Shown here one piece after another: positions 18,647 through 27,676 of a stretch of DNA of 64,000 bases. The DNA is taken from positions 248,001 to 312,000 of the forward strand of contig CBDCFL010000022.1 of NCBI GenBank assembly GCA_965216135.1, given 5' to 3'. Both the position numbers and the translations under genes were made by a program. The notes beneath the pieces were generated by a model. It searched no databases, was not told where the DNA came from, and saw only the letters and a program-made list of their open reading frames with translations. The stretch's first letter is position 1, and each line of letters starts with the position of its first letter. Source of the DNA: CBDCFL01 sp965216135 (lineage in GTDB: Bacteria; Pseudomonadota; Alphaproteobacteria; Rhodobacterales; Rhodobacteraceae).

Positions 18647-18662
18647 GCACCGGGCCCGGTGC
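18647..18662. terminator. GC-rich 16-bp palindrome between convergent genes
   Basis: GCACCGGGCCCGGTGC is a perfect palindrome in the 120-bp gap between the hemC stop and the original stop of the MFS gene. It may serve as a bidirectional terminator stem, but no T-tract follows on either strand, so the role is uncertain. Confidence 0.3.
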
Positions 18663-18721
18663 ATCCGCGGCTAGTCTGCTACGCGGGCACTGGTTCTTCG
18701 CCGCCGCCGTCCGGTGGTGTG

Positions 18722-18854
18722 TAAGTTGTCGCCAAAACTGCCGCGATCAGGATGATAATCGCCGCGATTGGAAACAGCGTCGGACCCAGTGTTACGTAAA
18801 ACACGCCGCCACCGATCAGCCCGGCGATGCTGGCCACTGCGCCCACGCTGCTGG
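18722..18854. repeat. 133-bp direct repeat, copy A (MFS gene 3' end)
   Basis: This stretch is the same as 19044-19176. It encodes, on the minus strand, SVGAVASIAGLIGGGVFYVT and the following residues of the MFS transporter. Copy A continues into the native 3' end of that gene (TTYTPPDGGGEEPVPA, stop at 18679). At 18854/18855 it switches abruptly to the interior of an IS630-like transposase gene. Confidence 0.92.
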
Positions 18855-19043
18855 AACCCGGTGGAAAATATCTGGCAGTACTTGCGCGCCAATTGGCTCT
18901 CCAACCGCGTGTTCGAAGACTACAATGCCATCGTCGATGCTGGATGCGAAGCTTGGAACAAGCTCGTCGCACAGCCCGAAACCATCACATCAATCGGAAT
19001 GCGAAAATGGGCCCATATCGGTCAATGTTAAATGCCGCTGGTA
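18855..19043 (+). mobile_element. IS630-like element, 3' fragment (subgroup A)
   Basis: These 189 bp match the last part of the element at 37923-39084. They encode NPVENIWQYLRANWLSNRVF to SIGMRKWAHIGQC and finish with the right tip ending GCCGCTGGTA. The left 970 bp of the element are missing. The right tip is followed directly by TAA, which begins copy B of the 133-bp repeat. The piece is non-autonomous. Confidence 0.9.
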
Positions 19044-20317
19044 TAAGTTGTCGCCAAAACTGCCGCGATCAGGATGATAATCGCCGCGATTGGAAACAGC
19101 GTCGGACCCAGTGTTACGTAAAACACGCCGCCACCGATCAGCCCGGCGATGCTGGCCACTGCGCCCACGCTGCTGGCGAAACCCTGCACCGCGCCCTGCA
19201 ATTCGGTGCCCGCGGATTTGGACAGAACCGACATGAAAACCGGCCACATCAAACCGTTACCAAGCGCAATTAGTCCGCCCGCGACATAGGCGGCCAAGGT
19301 TCCAGGCCAGAACAGCGCGGCAAATCCCAGCCCCAGCGACAAACCGCCCAGGCTCATCAGCGCACGCTCGCTCATGATTTTCGTGGCGCGCGCCAGGATC
19401 GGACCCTGCACAGCAATCATCGCCAGCGAGAGCACCGCAAAATAAATACCGATATCGGTGACGTTCCAGCCCAGACCGCCCAGCGCATGAACAGGAAATG
19501 CCACGTAGAAAAAGCTGAACCCCAGCATCACCAGTAAATTGATCGCCATCAGCGCGGCCATTTTTGGCATCGCCAGGATCGCAGCGATGCCGTCATGTTT
19601 GGCGCAAGAAACCTTGTAGCCCGGTTTGTGCTCGTGCCCGTACAGATTACAGGCGCTGTGTTCTTCCAGTTTGCCGGTGATCGGGGCGGGCGCCACTTCG
19701 GCCAGGCTGAATTGGATCAACGCCAGGGCAGCCGCCGAGATAACAAAGGCGGCCATGACGGGCAATAACTCACCCAACAACGTGGTGCCCAAAAGCCCCG
19801 CCAGCGCCGGGCCGACGATGTAACCCAGATTGCTCGACACAGCCATGCGCCCGAAATTGCGCGATCGCTGATCTTCTGTGGTGATGTCGGCCAGATAGGC
19901 GTTGGAGACTGACACATTGCCGCCCGTAAGCCCGTCAGCGGCGCGCGCGACAAACAAGACCAGCAACGGCAACGTGATGACGAAATCGCCCAGCCAGCGG
20001 TTGCTGACATTCAAGAGCGTATTCGCGGGCAGCGCGAAGGCGATCAGAAACACACCCCAGGACAATAGCGTGCCGAACTGGCTGAGCAACAGCACCCGTC
20101 GCCGCCCGACGCGGTCGGACAATTGGCCCAGAATTGGCGCGCCGAAGAGCTGAAAGAACGAATAGGTCGCCGCCAGCACCCCGTAAATCACCGCATTGCC
20201 GCCCCAATTCGTCACCAGAACCACCAGAAAAGGCGTGACGATGGAAAAACCAAGCGTGCCGACAAAGTTCACCGCCAAGAGCGGGGCGATTGAAACGGGT
20301 TTAGCGGGTTGGGCCAT
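19028..20317 (-). CDS. MFS transporter (TetA-like), C-terminus altered by IS fragment
   Basis: A 429-residue major-facilitator protein with 12 hydrophobic segments. The loop motif after helix 2, GQLSDRVGRRRVLL, is the classic MFS signature. It resembles Tet-type multidrug exporters, but the substrate is unknown. A Cys/His-containing central loop (ACNLYGHEHKPGYKVSCAKH) is unusual and could bind metal. The native C-terminus (TTYTPPDGGGEEPVPA) now lies at 18679-18722 on the far side of the IS fragment. The present frame ends TTYTSGI. Only a polar tail is lost, so the protein may still work. The ATG at 20317 (MAQPAKPVS) has GGGAAG upstream and is preferred to the open frame reaching 20389. Confidence 0.85.
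   Translation of the reverse strand: MAQPAKPVSIAPLLAVNFVGTLGFSIVTPFLVVLVTNWGGNAVIYGVLAATYSFFQLFGAPILGQLSDRVGRRRVLLLSQFGTLLSWGVFLIAFALPANTLLNVSNRWLGDFVITLPLLVLFVARAADGLTGGNVSVSNAYLADITTEDQRSRNFGRMAVSSNLGYIVGPALAGLLGTTLLGELLPVMAAFVISAAALALIQFSLAEVAPAPITGKLEEHSACNLYGHEHKPGYKVSCAKHDGIAAILAMPKMAALMAINLLVMLGFSFFYVAFPVHALGGLGWNVTDIGIYFAVLSLAMIAVQGPILARATKIMSERALMSLGGLSLGLGFAALFWPGTLAAYVAGGLIALGNGLMWPVFMSVLSKSAGTELQGAVQGFASSVGAVASIAGLIGGGVFYVTLGPTLFPIAAIIILIAAVLATTYTSGI
19044..19176. repeat. 133-bp direct repeat, copy B (MFS gene)
   Basis: Second copy of the 133-bp segment at 18722-18854. It begins exactly where the right tip of the IS fragment ends and is continuous with the body of the MFS gene, which reads through it and then 16 bp into the IS tip before stopping. 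Confidence 0.92.
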
Positions 20318-20730
20318 CAAATACTTCCCATTGATTAGGCTCGAAATAATACCCGTTTTAGCCGGGCCGCGCGATGCCAATTGCGACAATATTCGGCAAA
20401 CACGTCAGCACAGCGTGGCGTCGCGTCATAAGAGCAAGCGAACCCCAGAGCTTTCGCGTCGGGGGCTGCAGTGCAGCTCTCGCATTGCCAACGATTTTTC
20501 GTCGTACAGCATTGTCATAGTTTGGATGACCGCTCGGCGTACATTCTGGCCACCAAGCGATCCGGATTGCCGGTTCACCGAGTGATCAAATGCAGCGGGC
20601 AACATTTGCCCGTATTTGGGCAGGCTTGGTTCCAGGTGGCGATTGACGTTTGCCCAGTCGATATTTTCTACCGTAAACAGTCGGATTGAACAGACCGTCG
20701 GTGTCGCCCGGCATCGATCTCCAAAGTTAT
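20318..20730. other. No recognisable gene
   Basis: About 410 bp between the MFS start and an ABC-ATPase scar. Short open frames exist on both strands (for example 72 codons at 20471-20689) but none resembles a known protein or has a clear ribosome-binding site. Together with the neighbouring scar, the stretch looks like eroded former coding sequence. Confidence 0.5.
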
Positions 20731-20832
20731 CTATCGCAGCCGAAGTTTTGTTTCTGGATCAAAAAACATAGCGGTGGACGGCTCTAATTCCACCTTAACC
20801 TGGGTGCCGACCGACTGAATTGTCGGGATCGT
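20731..20832 (-). pseudogene. C-terminal scar of a sugar ABC transporter ATP-binding protein
   Basis: The minus strand encodes VGTQVKVELEPSTAMFFDP and ETKLRLR before a TAG stop. This is the typical end of the TOBE domain of UgpC/MsmX-type ATPases (a FDPETGLRI-like ending). Nothing upstream in the 78-codon frame matches the rest of such a protein, which would be about 350 residues. It therefore appears to be the last 30 or so codons left after a deletion. The homology is short, so the call is tentative. Confidence 0.5.
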
Positions 20833-20954
20833 CGATGACCTACTCGTGGTTATTCCGGGAATGGCTGCTTTACGGTGGGTGGCAGCGAGAGCCCGCATTC
20901 CGCCCCACCCCGCAGAAGCTCCGCATTGCCACACTTGGTTAACTGGGCCCGCCC

Positions 20955-20992
20955 CCAAAACAAACAAACCCCCGGCACTTTCGCATCGGGGG
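20955..20992 (-). terminator. Rho-independent terminator of rpsU
   Basis: On the minus strand CCCCCGatgcgaaagtgcCGGGGG forms a strong 6-bp stem followed by TTTGTTTGTTTT. It lies 45 bp after the rpsU stop codon and points the right way to end that transcript. Confidence 0.8.
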
Positions 20993-21036
20993 TCGTCTGT
21001 TCGGCCAGGTTGCCCTGGCCCAGTGTCTGAAGGAAC

Positions 21037-21243
21037 CTAAAGCATCCCTTCGCGTTGCGCTTTTTTGCGGGCGAGCTTGCGGGCGCGCCGGATGGCCTCG
21101 GCCTTCTGGCGGGCTTTTTTCTCGGACGGTTTCTCGAAATGTTGCTTGAGCTTCATTTCGCGAAACACGCCTTCGCGTTGCAGCTTTTTCTTCAGCGCGC
21201 GAAGCGCCTGATCGACATTATTGTCGCGAACACTGACCTGCAT
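21037..21243 (-). CDS. rpsU: 30S ribosomal protein S21
   Basis: A 68-residue basic protein of the small ribosomal subunit. It begins MQVSVRDNNVDQALRALKKK and continues EGVFREMKLKQHFEKPSEKK with an Arg/Lys-rich tail (RRARKLARKKAQREG), the normal length and composition for alphaproteobacterial bS21. The longer open frame upstream to 21339 has no family support. It is a single-gene unit with its own terminator, divergent from coq9. Confidence 0.96.
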   Translation of the reverse strand: MQVSVRDNNVDQALRALKKKLQREGVFREMKLKQHFEKPSEKKARQKAEAIRRARKLARKKAQREGML

Positions 21244-21584
21244 CGTGGTTGTCACCACCTTTCCAAGTTGTAGTTGCAAGAATTGCAGGAACGCGCCGTA
21301 TAACAGCGCATTTTTGGCTTGTCTACTGGCCGCTGGCATAGTCTAGTTTTCTAGCTTTGTGGTTAGCGACTTGCGGTTCCCGGGGCTTCGGCGGTTTGTG
21401 GGGCGCTGCGTTTGCGATAGCGCCGATTTTCAGGGCCAAAACGGGTTCCCTGGTCTGCAAGCTACTGTCATTCTTCTGCGTGCGCGAAATCGCCTTGCCG
21501 CCGCTCTGCGTTGATGTGAAACTGTGCGCCGTTGACATTGCCCGTTTCGGTCCGAATCTGGTCTATCAAACAGGGACGCGCGTT

Positions 21585-22262
21585 TTGACGCTCAACGCAA
21601 TTGACAATCTGCTGGATGCAGCCCAGGCGCACGTGGTCTTCGACGGCTGGTCGGAGGCCACATTTGACGCCGCGGTCCGCGATTGCGGGCTGAGCACCGA
21701 TCGAGCAGCGCTGGCCTGTCCGCGCGGGTCGGTCGATCTGGCGGTGGCCTATCACCGGCGCGGCGATGCGGCGATTGCCGCAAGTGATGGTCTGGACAAG
21801 CTGCGTTATTCCGAGAAAGTCGCCGAACTGGTGTGGCGGCGCGTGCAGGCCAGCGAAAAGGACATCGTGCGCCGGTCGATGGCGCTGTTTTCGCTGCCCC
21901 AAAACGGAGCGGAAGGCGCGGCGCTGATCTGGGCCACGGCGGATGCGATCTGGACGGCGCTGGGCGACACATCCGACGACATCAACTGGTATTCAAAACG
22001 CGCCATTCTGTCGGGTGTCGTCGGTTCGACCATGCTGTTCTGGCTGGGCGATGTATCTGAGCGCGATCAGGACACGCGGGCCTTTATCGACCGGCGCATC
22101 GCCAATGTCATGCAGTTTGAGAAATTCAAGGCACGCATGCGCGACAACGCCGCCTTCAAGCCATTGATCTCCCTGCAGGACAGCCTGCTCGCCGGTATCC
22201 GGGCACCACGCAAGGGGCCCTTTCCCGCCTACCCCGGCTGGCAGAGAGACGACGCACCGTGA
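21585..22262 (+). CDS. COQ9 family protein (ubiquinone biosynthesis)
   Basis: A protein of about 225 residues with the COQ9 pattern: HVVFDGWSEATFDAAVRDCG, ALACPRGSVDLAVAYHRRGD, and DTSDDINWYSKRAILSGVVG. COQ9 binds lipid and helps COQ7 in ubiquinone synthesis. No ATG fits the family start. The TTG at 21585, with AGGGA 8 nt upstream, gives the usual length, whereas the ATG at 21357 adds 76 unconserved residues. Its stop overlaps the GTG of the quinone oxidoreductase gene (GTGA), so the two are co-translated, and both concern quinones. Confidence 0.86.
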   Translation: MTLNAIDNLLDAAQAHVVFDGWSEATFDAAVRDCGLSTDRAALACPRGSVDLAVAYHRRGDAAIAASDGLDKLRYSEKVAELVWRRVQASEKDIVRRSMALFSLPQNGAEGAALIWATADAIWTALGDTSDDINWYSKRAILSGVVGSTMLFWLGDVSERDQDTRAFIDRRIANVMQFEKFKARMRDNAAFKPLISLQDSLLAGIRAPRKGPFPAYPGWQRDDAP

Positions 22263-23254
22263 CTCTGCCTGCCGATATGGCCGTGGTTGAGATCACCCAG
22301 CCCGGCGGTCCGGACGTGCTGGTGCCTGCGCGCCGGGCGCTGCCCGTGCCTGGTCACGGCGAAATTCTGATCAAGATCGCCTATGCGGGCGTGAACCGGC
22401 CCGACGCGCTGCAAAGGGCCGGTGCCTATGCGCCGCCGCCGGGTGCTTCCGACCTGCCGGGGCTGGAGGCAGCAGGCGTGGTTGCAGCGGCAGGACCGCA
22501 AGTCAGCCAATGGTCAATTGGCGATCGGGTCTGCGCGCTGCTGCCAGGTGGCGGCTATGCGGAATATGCGGCAACACCTGCCGCGCATGCGCTGCGCGTG
22601 CCCGATGGGATGGGGCTGAAAGAAGCCGCCTGTCTGCCCGAGACTCATTTTACCGTCTGGTCCAACGTGTTCATGCGCGGTGCCCTGAAAGCGGGAGAAA
22701 GGTTTCTGGTCCACGGCGGATCGTCCGGCATCGGCACGACCGCCATCCAGTTGGCGAACCGCTTTGGCGCGCGGGTGTTTACCACCGCTGGATCAGACGA
22801 AAAATGTGCCAAATGCGTAGAGTTGGGCGCAGAGCGGGCGATCAATTACCGAAACGAAGATTTCGTCGACATCCTGCGCGGCGAAGGTGGGGCCAATCTA
22901 ATCCTCGATATGGTCGGCGGTGCCTATCTGCCGCGCAATGTCAAAGCGCTGGCCGATGACGGCCGGTTGATACAGATCGCTTTTCTGCAGGGTCCGAAAG
23001 TCGAGCTTAATTTTGCCCGGGTGATGATGCGGCGTTTGACGATCACCGGCTCGACGCTCCGGCCGCAATCTGATCTGGCCAAAGCCCGTATTGCCGAGGC
23101 GTTGCACGATCATGTCTGGCCGCTGTTGGATGCGGGCCGCGTCGCGCCGGTGATGGACCATGAGTTTGCCCTGGAAAATGCCGCCCAGGCCCATGCGCGG
23201 ATGGAAACAAGCGCTCATATCGGCAAGATCGTCCTTGCTGTGAGCCGGCAATGA
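22259..23254 (+). CDS. NAD(P)H quinone oxidoreductase, PIG3-like
   Basis: A 331-residue zinc-free MDR enzyme of the TP53I3/PIG3 type. The substrate-side start MAVVEITQPGGPDVLV and the Rossmann motif VHGGSSGIGTTAIQLANRFG near residue 150 are clear. It reduces quinones with NADPH in the cytosol. The start is the GTG overlapping coq9, or the ATG 18 nt later at 22277; both give family-like N-termini. It overlaps the next gene by ATGA, so three genes form one operon. Confidence 0.9.
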   Translation: MTLPADMAVVEITQPGGPDVLVPARRALPVPGHGEILIKIAYAGVNRPDALQRAGAYAPPPGASDLPGLEAAGVVAAAGPQVSQWSIGDRVCALLPGGGYAEYAATPAAHALRVPDGMGLKEAACLPETHFTVWSNVFMRGALKAGERFLVHGGSSGIGTTAIQLANRFGARVFTTAGSDEKCAKCVELGAERAINYRNEDFVDILRGEGGANLILDMVGGAYLPRNVKALADDGRLIQIAFLQGPKVELNFARVMMRRLTITGSTLRPQSDLAKARIAEALHDHVWPLLDAGRVAPVMDHEFALENAAQAHARMETSAHIGKIVLAVSRQ

Positions 23255-24081
23255 CAACGCAGCCGATAATCGGCCCGATCCCTCAAATCGGCTATGGAAC
23301 TTGGCTGCGCGGGGGGCAGGACTGCGTCGATTGTGTGTTGGCCGCGCTCGACGCTGGTTATCGCCATATCGACACCGCCCAGATGTACGACAACGAAGAA
23401 TTTGTGGGACAGGCGATTGCGGCCAGCGCGCTGCCACGGGCCGATATTTTCGTAACAACGAAAATCTGGCCAACCGATTTTGCTCCTGGCCGGGTGCGCC
23501 CTGCCGTTGAGCGCTCGCTGGACAAACTTGGGCTCGATCAGGTCGATCTCCTGCTCATGCACTGGCCGTCGATTGGCGATGAATATCCGATCACCGATTA
23601 CGCGGCCCAGTTTGCTGAGGCGCAGGATGCCGGACTGGCCCGCCATATCGGCGTATCGAACTTCACTAGGGCCCATCTGGACCGTGCGATTGACGCGCTG
23701 GGTCCGGGCCGGATCGCGACCAACCAATGCGAGATCCATGTGCTGTTTCAAAACCGCATCATCGCCGATCACAGCCGCTCGCGCGGGGTGCCGATGACTG
23801 CCTATTGCCCGATGGCGCGCGGGCGTCTGGTCGACCATCCGGTTCTGCAGGATATTGCCGCTGCACATGGCGCGACGGCCAGTCAGATCGGGTTGTCCTT
23901 TTTGATGGCCGAGGGGCATGTCGTCATACCGACGTCCTCAAATGCCAAGCGGATCGCGGAAAATTTCGCCGCGCTCGGCGTCAAACTATCCGGGCCTGAG
24001 ATTGCGCGCATCCGCCTGGCTGATGAGCGCCGCCGCCTGGTCGATGGCGGCATCGCCCCCGTTTGGGATGAGCCGCGTTAA
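23251..24081 (+). CDS. Aldo/keto reductase
   Basis: A 276-residue AKR5-like enzyme (2,5-didehydrogluconate reductase type). The signature GYRHIDTAQMYDNEEFVGQA includes the catalytic Asp and Tyr. The catalytic Lys is in IFVTTKIWPTDF, and His is in LLLMHWPS. The C-terminal cofactor motif VIPTSSNAKRIAENF binds NADPH. It is third in the coq9 operon. Natural substrates are aldehydes or ketones and cannot be specified. A 21-bp palindrome follows its stop. Confidence 0.92.
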   Translation: MTTQPIIGPIPQIGYGTWLRGGQDCVDCVLAALDAGYRHIDTAQMYDNEEFVGQAIAASALPRADIFVTTKIWPTDFAPGRVRPAVERSLDKLGLDQVDLLLMHWPSIGDEYPITDYAAQFAEAQDAGLARHIGVSNFTRAHLDRAIDALGPGRIATNQCEIHVLFQNRIIADHSRSRGVPMTAYCPMARGRLVDHPVLQDIAAAHGATASQIGLSFLMAEGHVVIPTSSNAKRIAENFAALGVKLSGPEIARIRLADERRRLVDGGIAPVWDEPR

Positions 24082-24082
24082 T

Positions 24083-24103
24083 AATCGGTCCAGTGGACCG
24101 ATT
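24083..24103. promoter_or_regulatory. 21-bp perfect inverted repeat
   Basis: AATCGGTCCAGTGGACCGATT is a perfect palindrome around one central G, placed 1 bp after the aldo/keto reductase stop and 232 bp before trcR. Without a T-tract it is a weak terminator candidate, and the symmetry equally suits a dimeric repressor site. Further downstream, GGTCCaaaaaaaGGACC (24272-24288) makes a second small hairpin. Confidence 0.45.
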
Positions 24104-24335
24104 TAGCGGCGAGCGGCAAGGCGAAAGCCGAGACGGACACATCATCTGTTGCGGCGAATACCAAGGCGTAAGCCGCGATGCTCACCTGCCAAACGAAAGT
24201 TTCGCATTTCCCCTTTTCCTTGGACGAAAGCCGGATTATACGGGCGTCGACTTCCCCGAAAACGTGGAAAAGGTCCAAAAAAAGGACCAGCCGTTTTCCC
24301 GGCTAGGGGGGCAATCGGCGTCAGGAGCAAAGCGC

Positions 24336-25106
24336 ATGGGCAAACCGATCATGGCCAAGGCAACGGCGGTCTGGCTGGTGGATAACACCACGCTGACGTT
24401 CAAGCAGATCGCTGATTTTTGCGAGCTGCACGAGTTAGAGGTTCAGGGCATCGCCGATGGCGATGTGGCAACTGGCGTGAAAGGCTTTGATCCGATCACC
24501 AATAATCAGCTGACCCAGGAAGAAATTGATACTGCCGAAAAAAACCCGCTGCACGCATTGAAGCTCAAGTTCAACCCCGCGGCGGTCGGCGAGGAAAAGC
24601 GCCGCGGTCCGCGCTATACTCCGCTTTCCAAACGCCAGGACCGGCCGGCAGCGATCCTGTGGCTGGTGAAGTTTCATCCAGAATTGACCGACGGTCATAT
24701 CGGCAAACTCGTGGGCACCACTAAACCGACCATTCAGGCGATCCGCGAGCGCACCCATTGGAACATCACCAATATTCAGCCCATTGACCCGGTCGCGCTC
24801 GGCCTGTGCAAGCAGAGCGAGCTGGACGCTGTCGTGCAGAAAGCCGCCGCCAAAAAGGCTGCCGACGGCGAGGTCATGGATGATGACGCGCGCCGCAAAC
24901 TGGTCTCGACCGTGCAATCGCTGGATATGGATACTGGCCCGAAAATACCGACCGCGATCGCCGGGCTGGAAACTTTTTCGCTGTCAGATGACCCGCGCGG
25001 CGAAGACGAAGACGAAGACGCCGACGTACCGGTCGATGCGGATAGTTTGTTCAACCTGCCCGGCGAGGATGAGGGCGAAGAGCAGCCAGACGTCCCTGAA
25101 AAATGA
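24336..25106 (+). CDS. trcR: Cell-cycle transcriptional regulator TrcR (DUF1013)
   Basis: A 256-residue protein matching DUF1013, named TrcR in Caulobacter-related annotation. It has an N-terminal helix-turn-helix-like region (MAKATAVWLVDNTTLTFKQ, IADFCELHELEV), a conserved core (RRGPRYTPLSKRQDRPAAIL, DGHIGKLVGTTKPTI), and an acidic tail rich in Asp/Glu (GEDEDEDADVPVDADS). The ATG at 24336 has AGGAG 8 nt upstream; the open frame to 24093 lacks support. It sits alone, with a 232-bp leader containing hairpins. Confidence 0.9.
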   Translation: MGKPIMAKATAVWLVDNTTLTFKQIADFCELHELEVQGIADGDVATGVKGFDPITNNQLTQEEIDTAEKNPLHALKLKFNPAAVGEEKRRGPRYTPLSKRQDRPAAILWLVKFHPELTDGHIGKLVGTTKPTIQAIRERTHWNITNIQPIDPVALGLCKQSELDAVVQKAAAKKAADGEVMDDDARRKLVSTVQSLDMDTGPKIPTAIAGLETFSLSDDPRGEDEDEDADVPVDADSLFNLPGEDEGEEQPDVPEK

Positions 25107-25436
25107 CGGTTTGATTGACCGGGACGGTACTTGCACCCTGAACATCGACGCCCCCAGTCAGATTTTCGCGTTTTGCCCTGCTGTTAACCAAAATACCCAA
25201 AAACTGCCGAATTTAGCGGTGATGTTGCCAATCGGGGCCAAGGAGGCGGGAATGAGATACCTGCAGGCAGCGCTCAGCATCGGGTTTTTTGGCTGGATTG
25301 GTTACGCAATATTTGCCGGCAGCGCGATCAGCGCATCGGGGCTGTTGTCCATATCCATCGAACAATTCGGTAGCCATACAACTGCGGTCGCGATCATTTG
25401 TCTGGGCGCGGTTACTGCGGTGTTATACCAACGGCC

Positions 25437-26493
25437 CTAGTCGTTGACTGTTTTGGCCCATTGTCTGGTAGTGATTGACGTGATTGCGGTTTTGTCGTTT
25501 GCAAAGAAGTTCCATGCTTCGCAACACCTGTCGACGATCTGCTCATAATTGTCGAAGACGGATATGGCGAGCTTGTTGGCACGCAGATAAGCCCACACAT
25601 TTTCCATCGGGTTGAGTTCAGGGGAATAGGGCGGGAGTTTGAGCAGGGTGATGTTGTCGGGTACCTCCAGCTCTGCCGAACCGTGCCAGCCAGCGCCATC
25701 CAGAATGAGAAGGGCATGTGCGCCCGATGCGACGGTTTTAGCGATCTCGGCGAGATGCGCGCTCATGGCCTGTGTGTCGGCATGTGGCATGATCAGAGCG
25801 GCCGCTTCAGCCCGTTCCGGGCAGACGGCGCAGAAAATGTAGCTCCAGATATAGCGGGTGTCGCGCGGGGCACGGGGGCGTGTTCCACGCTCGGCCCAGA
25901 TACGGGTGAGCGTGCCCTGCTGGCCAACCCGCGCTTCATCCTGAAACCATATCTCCAGGGGCTTGCTGCGGGCTGTTTCCGGCAAGGCTGCTTCTACCTC
26001 TGCGGCGAAGTTTTTTTAAAAGCCTCCTGTGCATCCGGGTCGGATTTCGGATGCTGCGGGCGCACCGACAGACGCCGAAAGCCCAGGCTTGCCAATTGTT
26101 TGCCAACAGTTCGCTCATGCATGGTGACGCCGAAGCGCTCTTCGATCTTGCGTTTCAGATCAATGCGCCGCCAGCGCACAACCCCATCGGTTTCGGGGTC
26201 GGGACCCGCCCGAACCATTTCCGCCAACTCCTCCTTCTGTGCCGCGCTCAGCAGACAGGGTGGATCCGGCGGGCGACGGTTGAACAGGCCCGACACGCCC
26301 TCCGCATTGTAACGGTGGGCCCAATCCCGCAGCGTCTGCCGATCCATGCCGCAGTTTTCTGCCGCCGTCTTGCGGTCAACCCCATCCAGAACCAGGGCAA
26401 TCGCCAACATCCGTCGCGCCGCTTTCCCATCCCGGCACCGCGCCGCTTCCTGGCGAAGCTCGCCTGCGGACTTGTCTTTGCGCGTAATCCTTA
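25437..26493 (-). pseudogene. IS630-like transposase, subgroup B, frameshifted and cut
   Basis: The N-terminal helix-turn-helix part (ENCGMDRQTLRDWAHRYNAE, VRWRRIDLKRKIEERFGV) ends in AFKK at a run of seven A (minus strand, 26011-26017) and shifts frame. The catalytic part follows in another frame: EIWFQDEARVGQQG, LLILDGAGWHG and YSPELNPMENVWAYL, which keep the DDE residues. Related copies have eight A and no shift. Slippage at the run could restore a full protein, but the 5' end has been separated by the inner element, so it cannot be expressed as a unit now. Confidence 0.85.
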
Positions 26494-27676
26494 TACCACC
26501 GAGCGGAATGTCCCTGACATCACGTTGGGGATTCCCAAGCGGTCCGATCTCTGACTCAATGTGGTATTAACCAATGAGGTTCGACATGGCAGCGCCTATC
26601 GACTTACGGAACGATGATTGACAGCGTCTCACTGCGGCGCCTCGCGAAGAGGACCAGGGACGCGACCCAGAGCCGTCGTCTGCTGGCGTTTGCCGAGGTC
26701 TACGATGGTGGCAGCAGGACGCAGATGCGTCGCGGATCGGCGGCGTCGGTCTGCAGATCATTCGGGACTGGGTGCTGCGAGTTCAACGCCCGCGGACCGG
26801 ACGGGCTGGTCGATGGGAACCGTCACCAGGGCGCACCCTCGAAGCTCAACGCCGATCACCGCCGCGCACTGGCGGAGGTTGTTGAGGCCGGCCCGGATCC
26901 CGGCGGTGGACGGCGTCGTGCGCTGGCGGCGATCAAGGACCTGGCGCGGTGGCTCTTGGAGACGTTCGCCATCTCGCTCGACGAGACCAGCGGGGTCGGG
27001 CGCGAGTTGAAGGCGCTCGGCTTCGCCCAGATCTCGGCGCGGCCGCGCCACTACGCGCAAAACGAGCTGGCCGTCGAGGCTTTTAAAAAAAACTTCCCCG
27101 CCGAACTGGCGAAGATCCGGGCGAGGCTCCCGAAAGGCGTCGAGATAGAGCTGTGGTGGCAAGATGAAGCCCGCATCGGCCAGAAGAATAAGCTCACACG
27201 CCGATGGGCCAGACGTGGCACGCGCCCGCGGGTGCCCCGCGACCAGCGCACCGAATGGGCCTATATCTTCGGCGCGATCTGTCCCGCGAAGGGGAAAGGC
27301 GCCGGGCTGGTCATGCCCTGGTGCGACACCGACGCCATGGCGGCGCACCTCATCGAGATCAGTGCCGCCGTCGATCCCGGCGCCCATGCGGTGCTGATCG
27401 TCGATCAGGCCGGTTGGCACTTGACGCCCAAGCTGGCGATCCCCGACAACATCACCGTCCTGGCGCTGCCGCCACGATCGCCCGAGTTGAACCCGGTGGA
27501 GAATGTCTGGCAATTCATGCGCGACAACTGGTTGTCGAACCGGATCTTCAAATCCTACGAAGACATCGTCGCGCTGTGCTGCCAAGCCTGGAACAACCTC
27601 ATCGACCAACCATGGAAGATCATGTCCCTCGGCATGCGCAAATGGGCGCATGGGTTCGGATCAATGACCGTTGGTA
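26494..27676 (+). mobile_element. IS630-like element, subgroup C, inserted inside the subgroup B element
   Basis: The left tip is TACCACCGAGCGG and the right tip is CCGTTGGTA. TTA flanks both sides (26491-26493 and 27677-27679). At 1183 bp it is 18 bp longer than the sister copy at 52672-53836. All 18 extra bases are small insertions in the first 520 bp. It lies in the 5' end of the older element's transposase. Confidence 0.9.

Noticed and set aside
24078..24278. 66-codon minus-strand frame before trcR
   Set aside because: It crosses the 21-bp palindrome, lacks a ribosome site and resembles no family; a structured leader explains the region better.
26758..27651. 297-codon open frame opposite a transposase
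   Set aside because: The same frame appears opposite the sister element at 52990-53811; it is a shadow of the conserved transposase codons.
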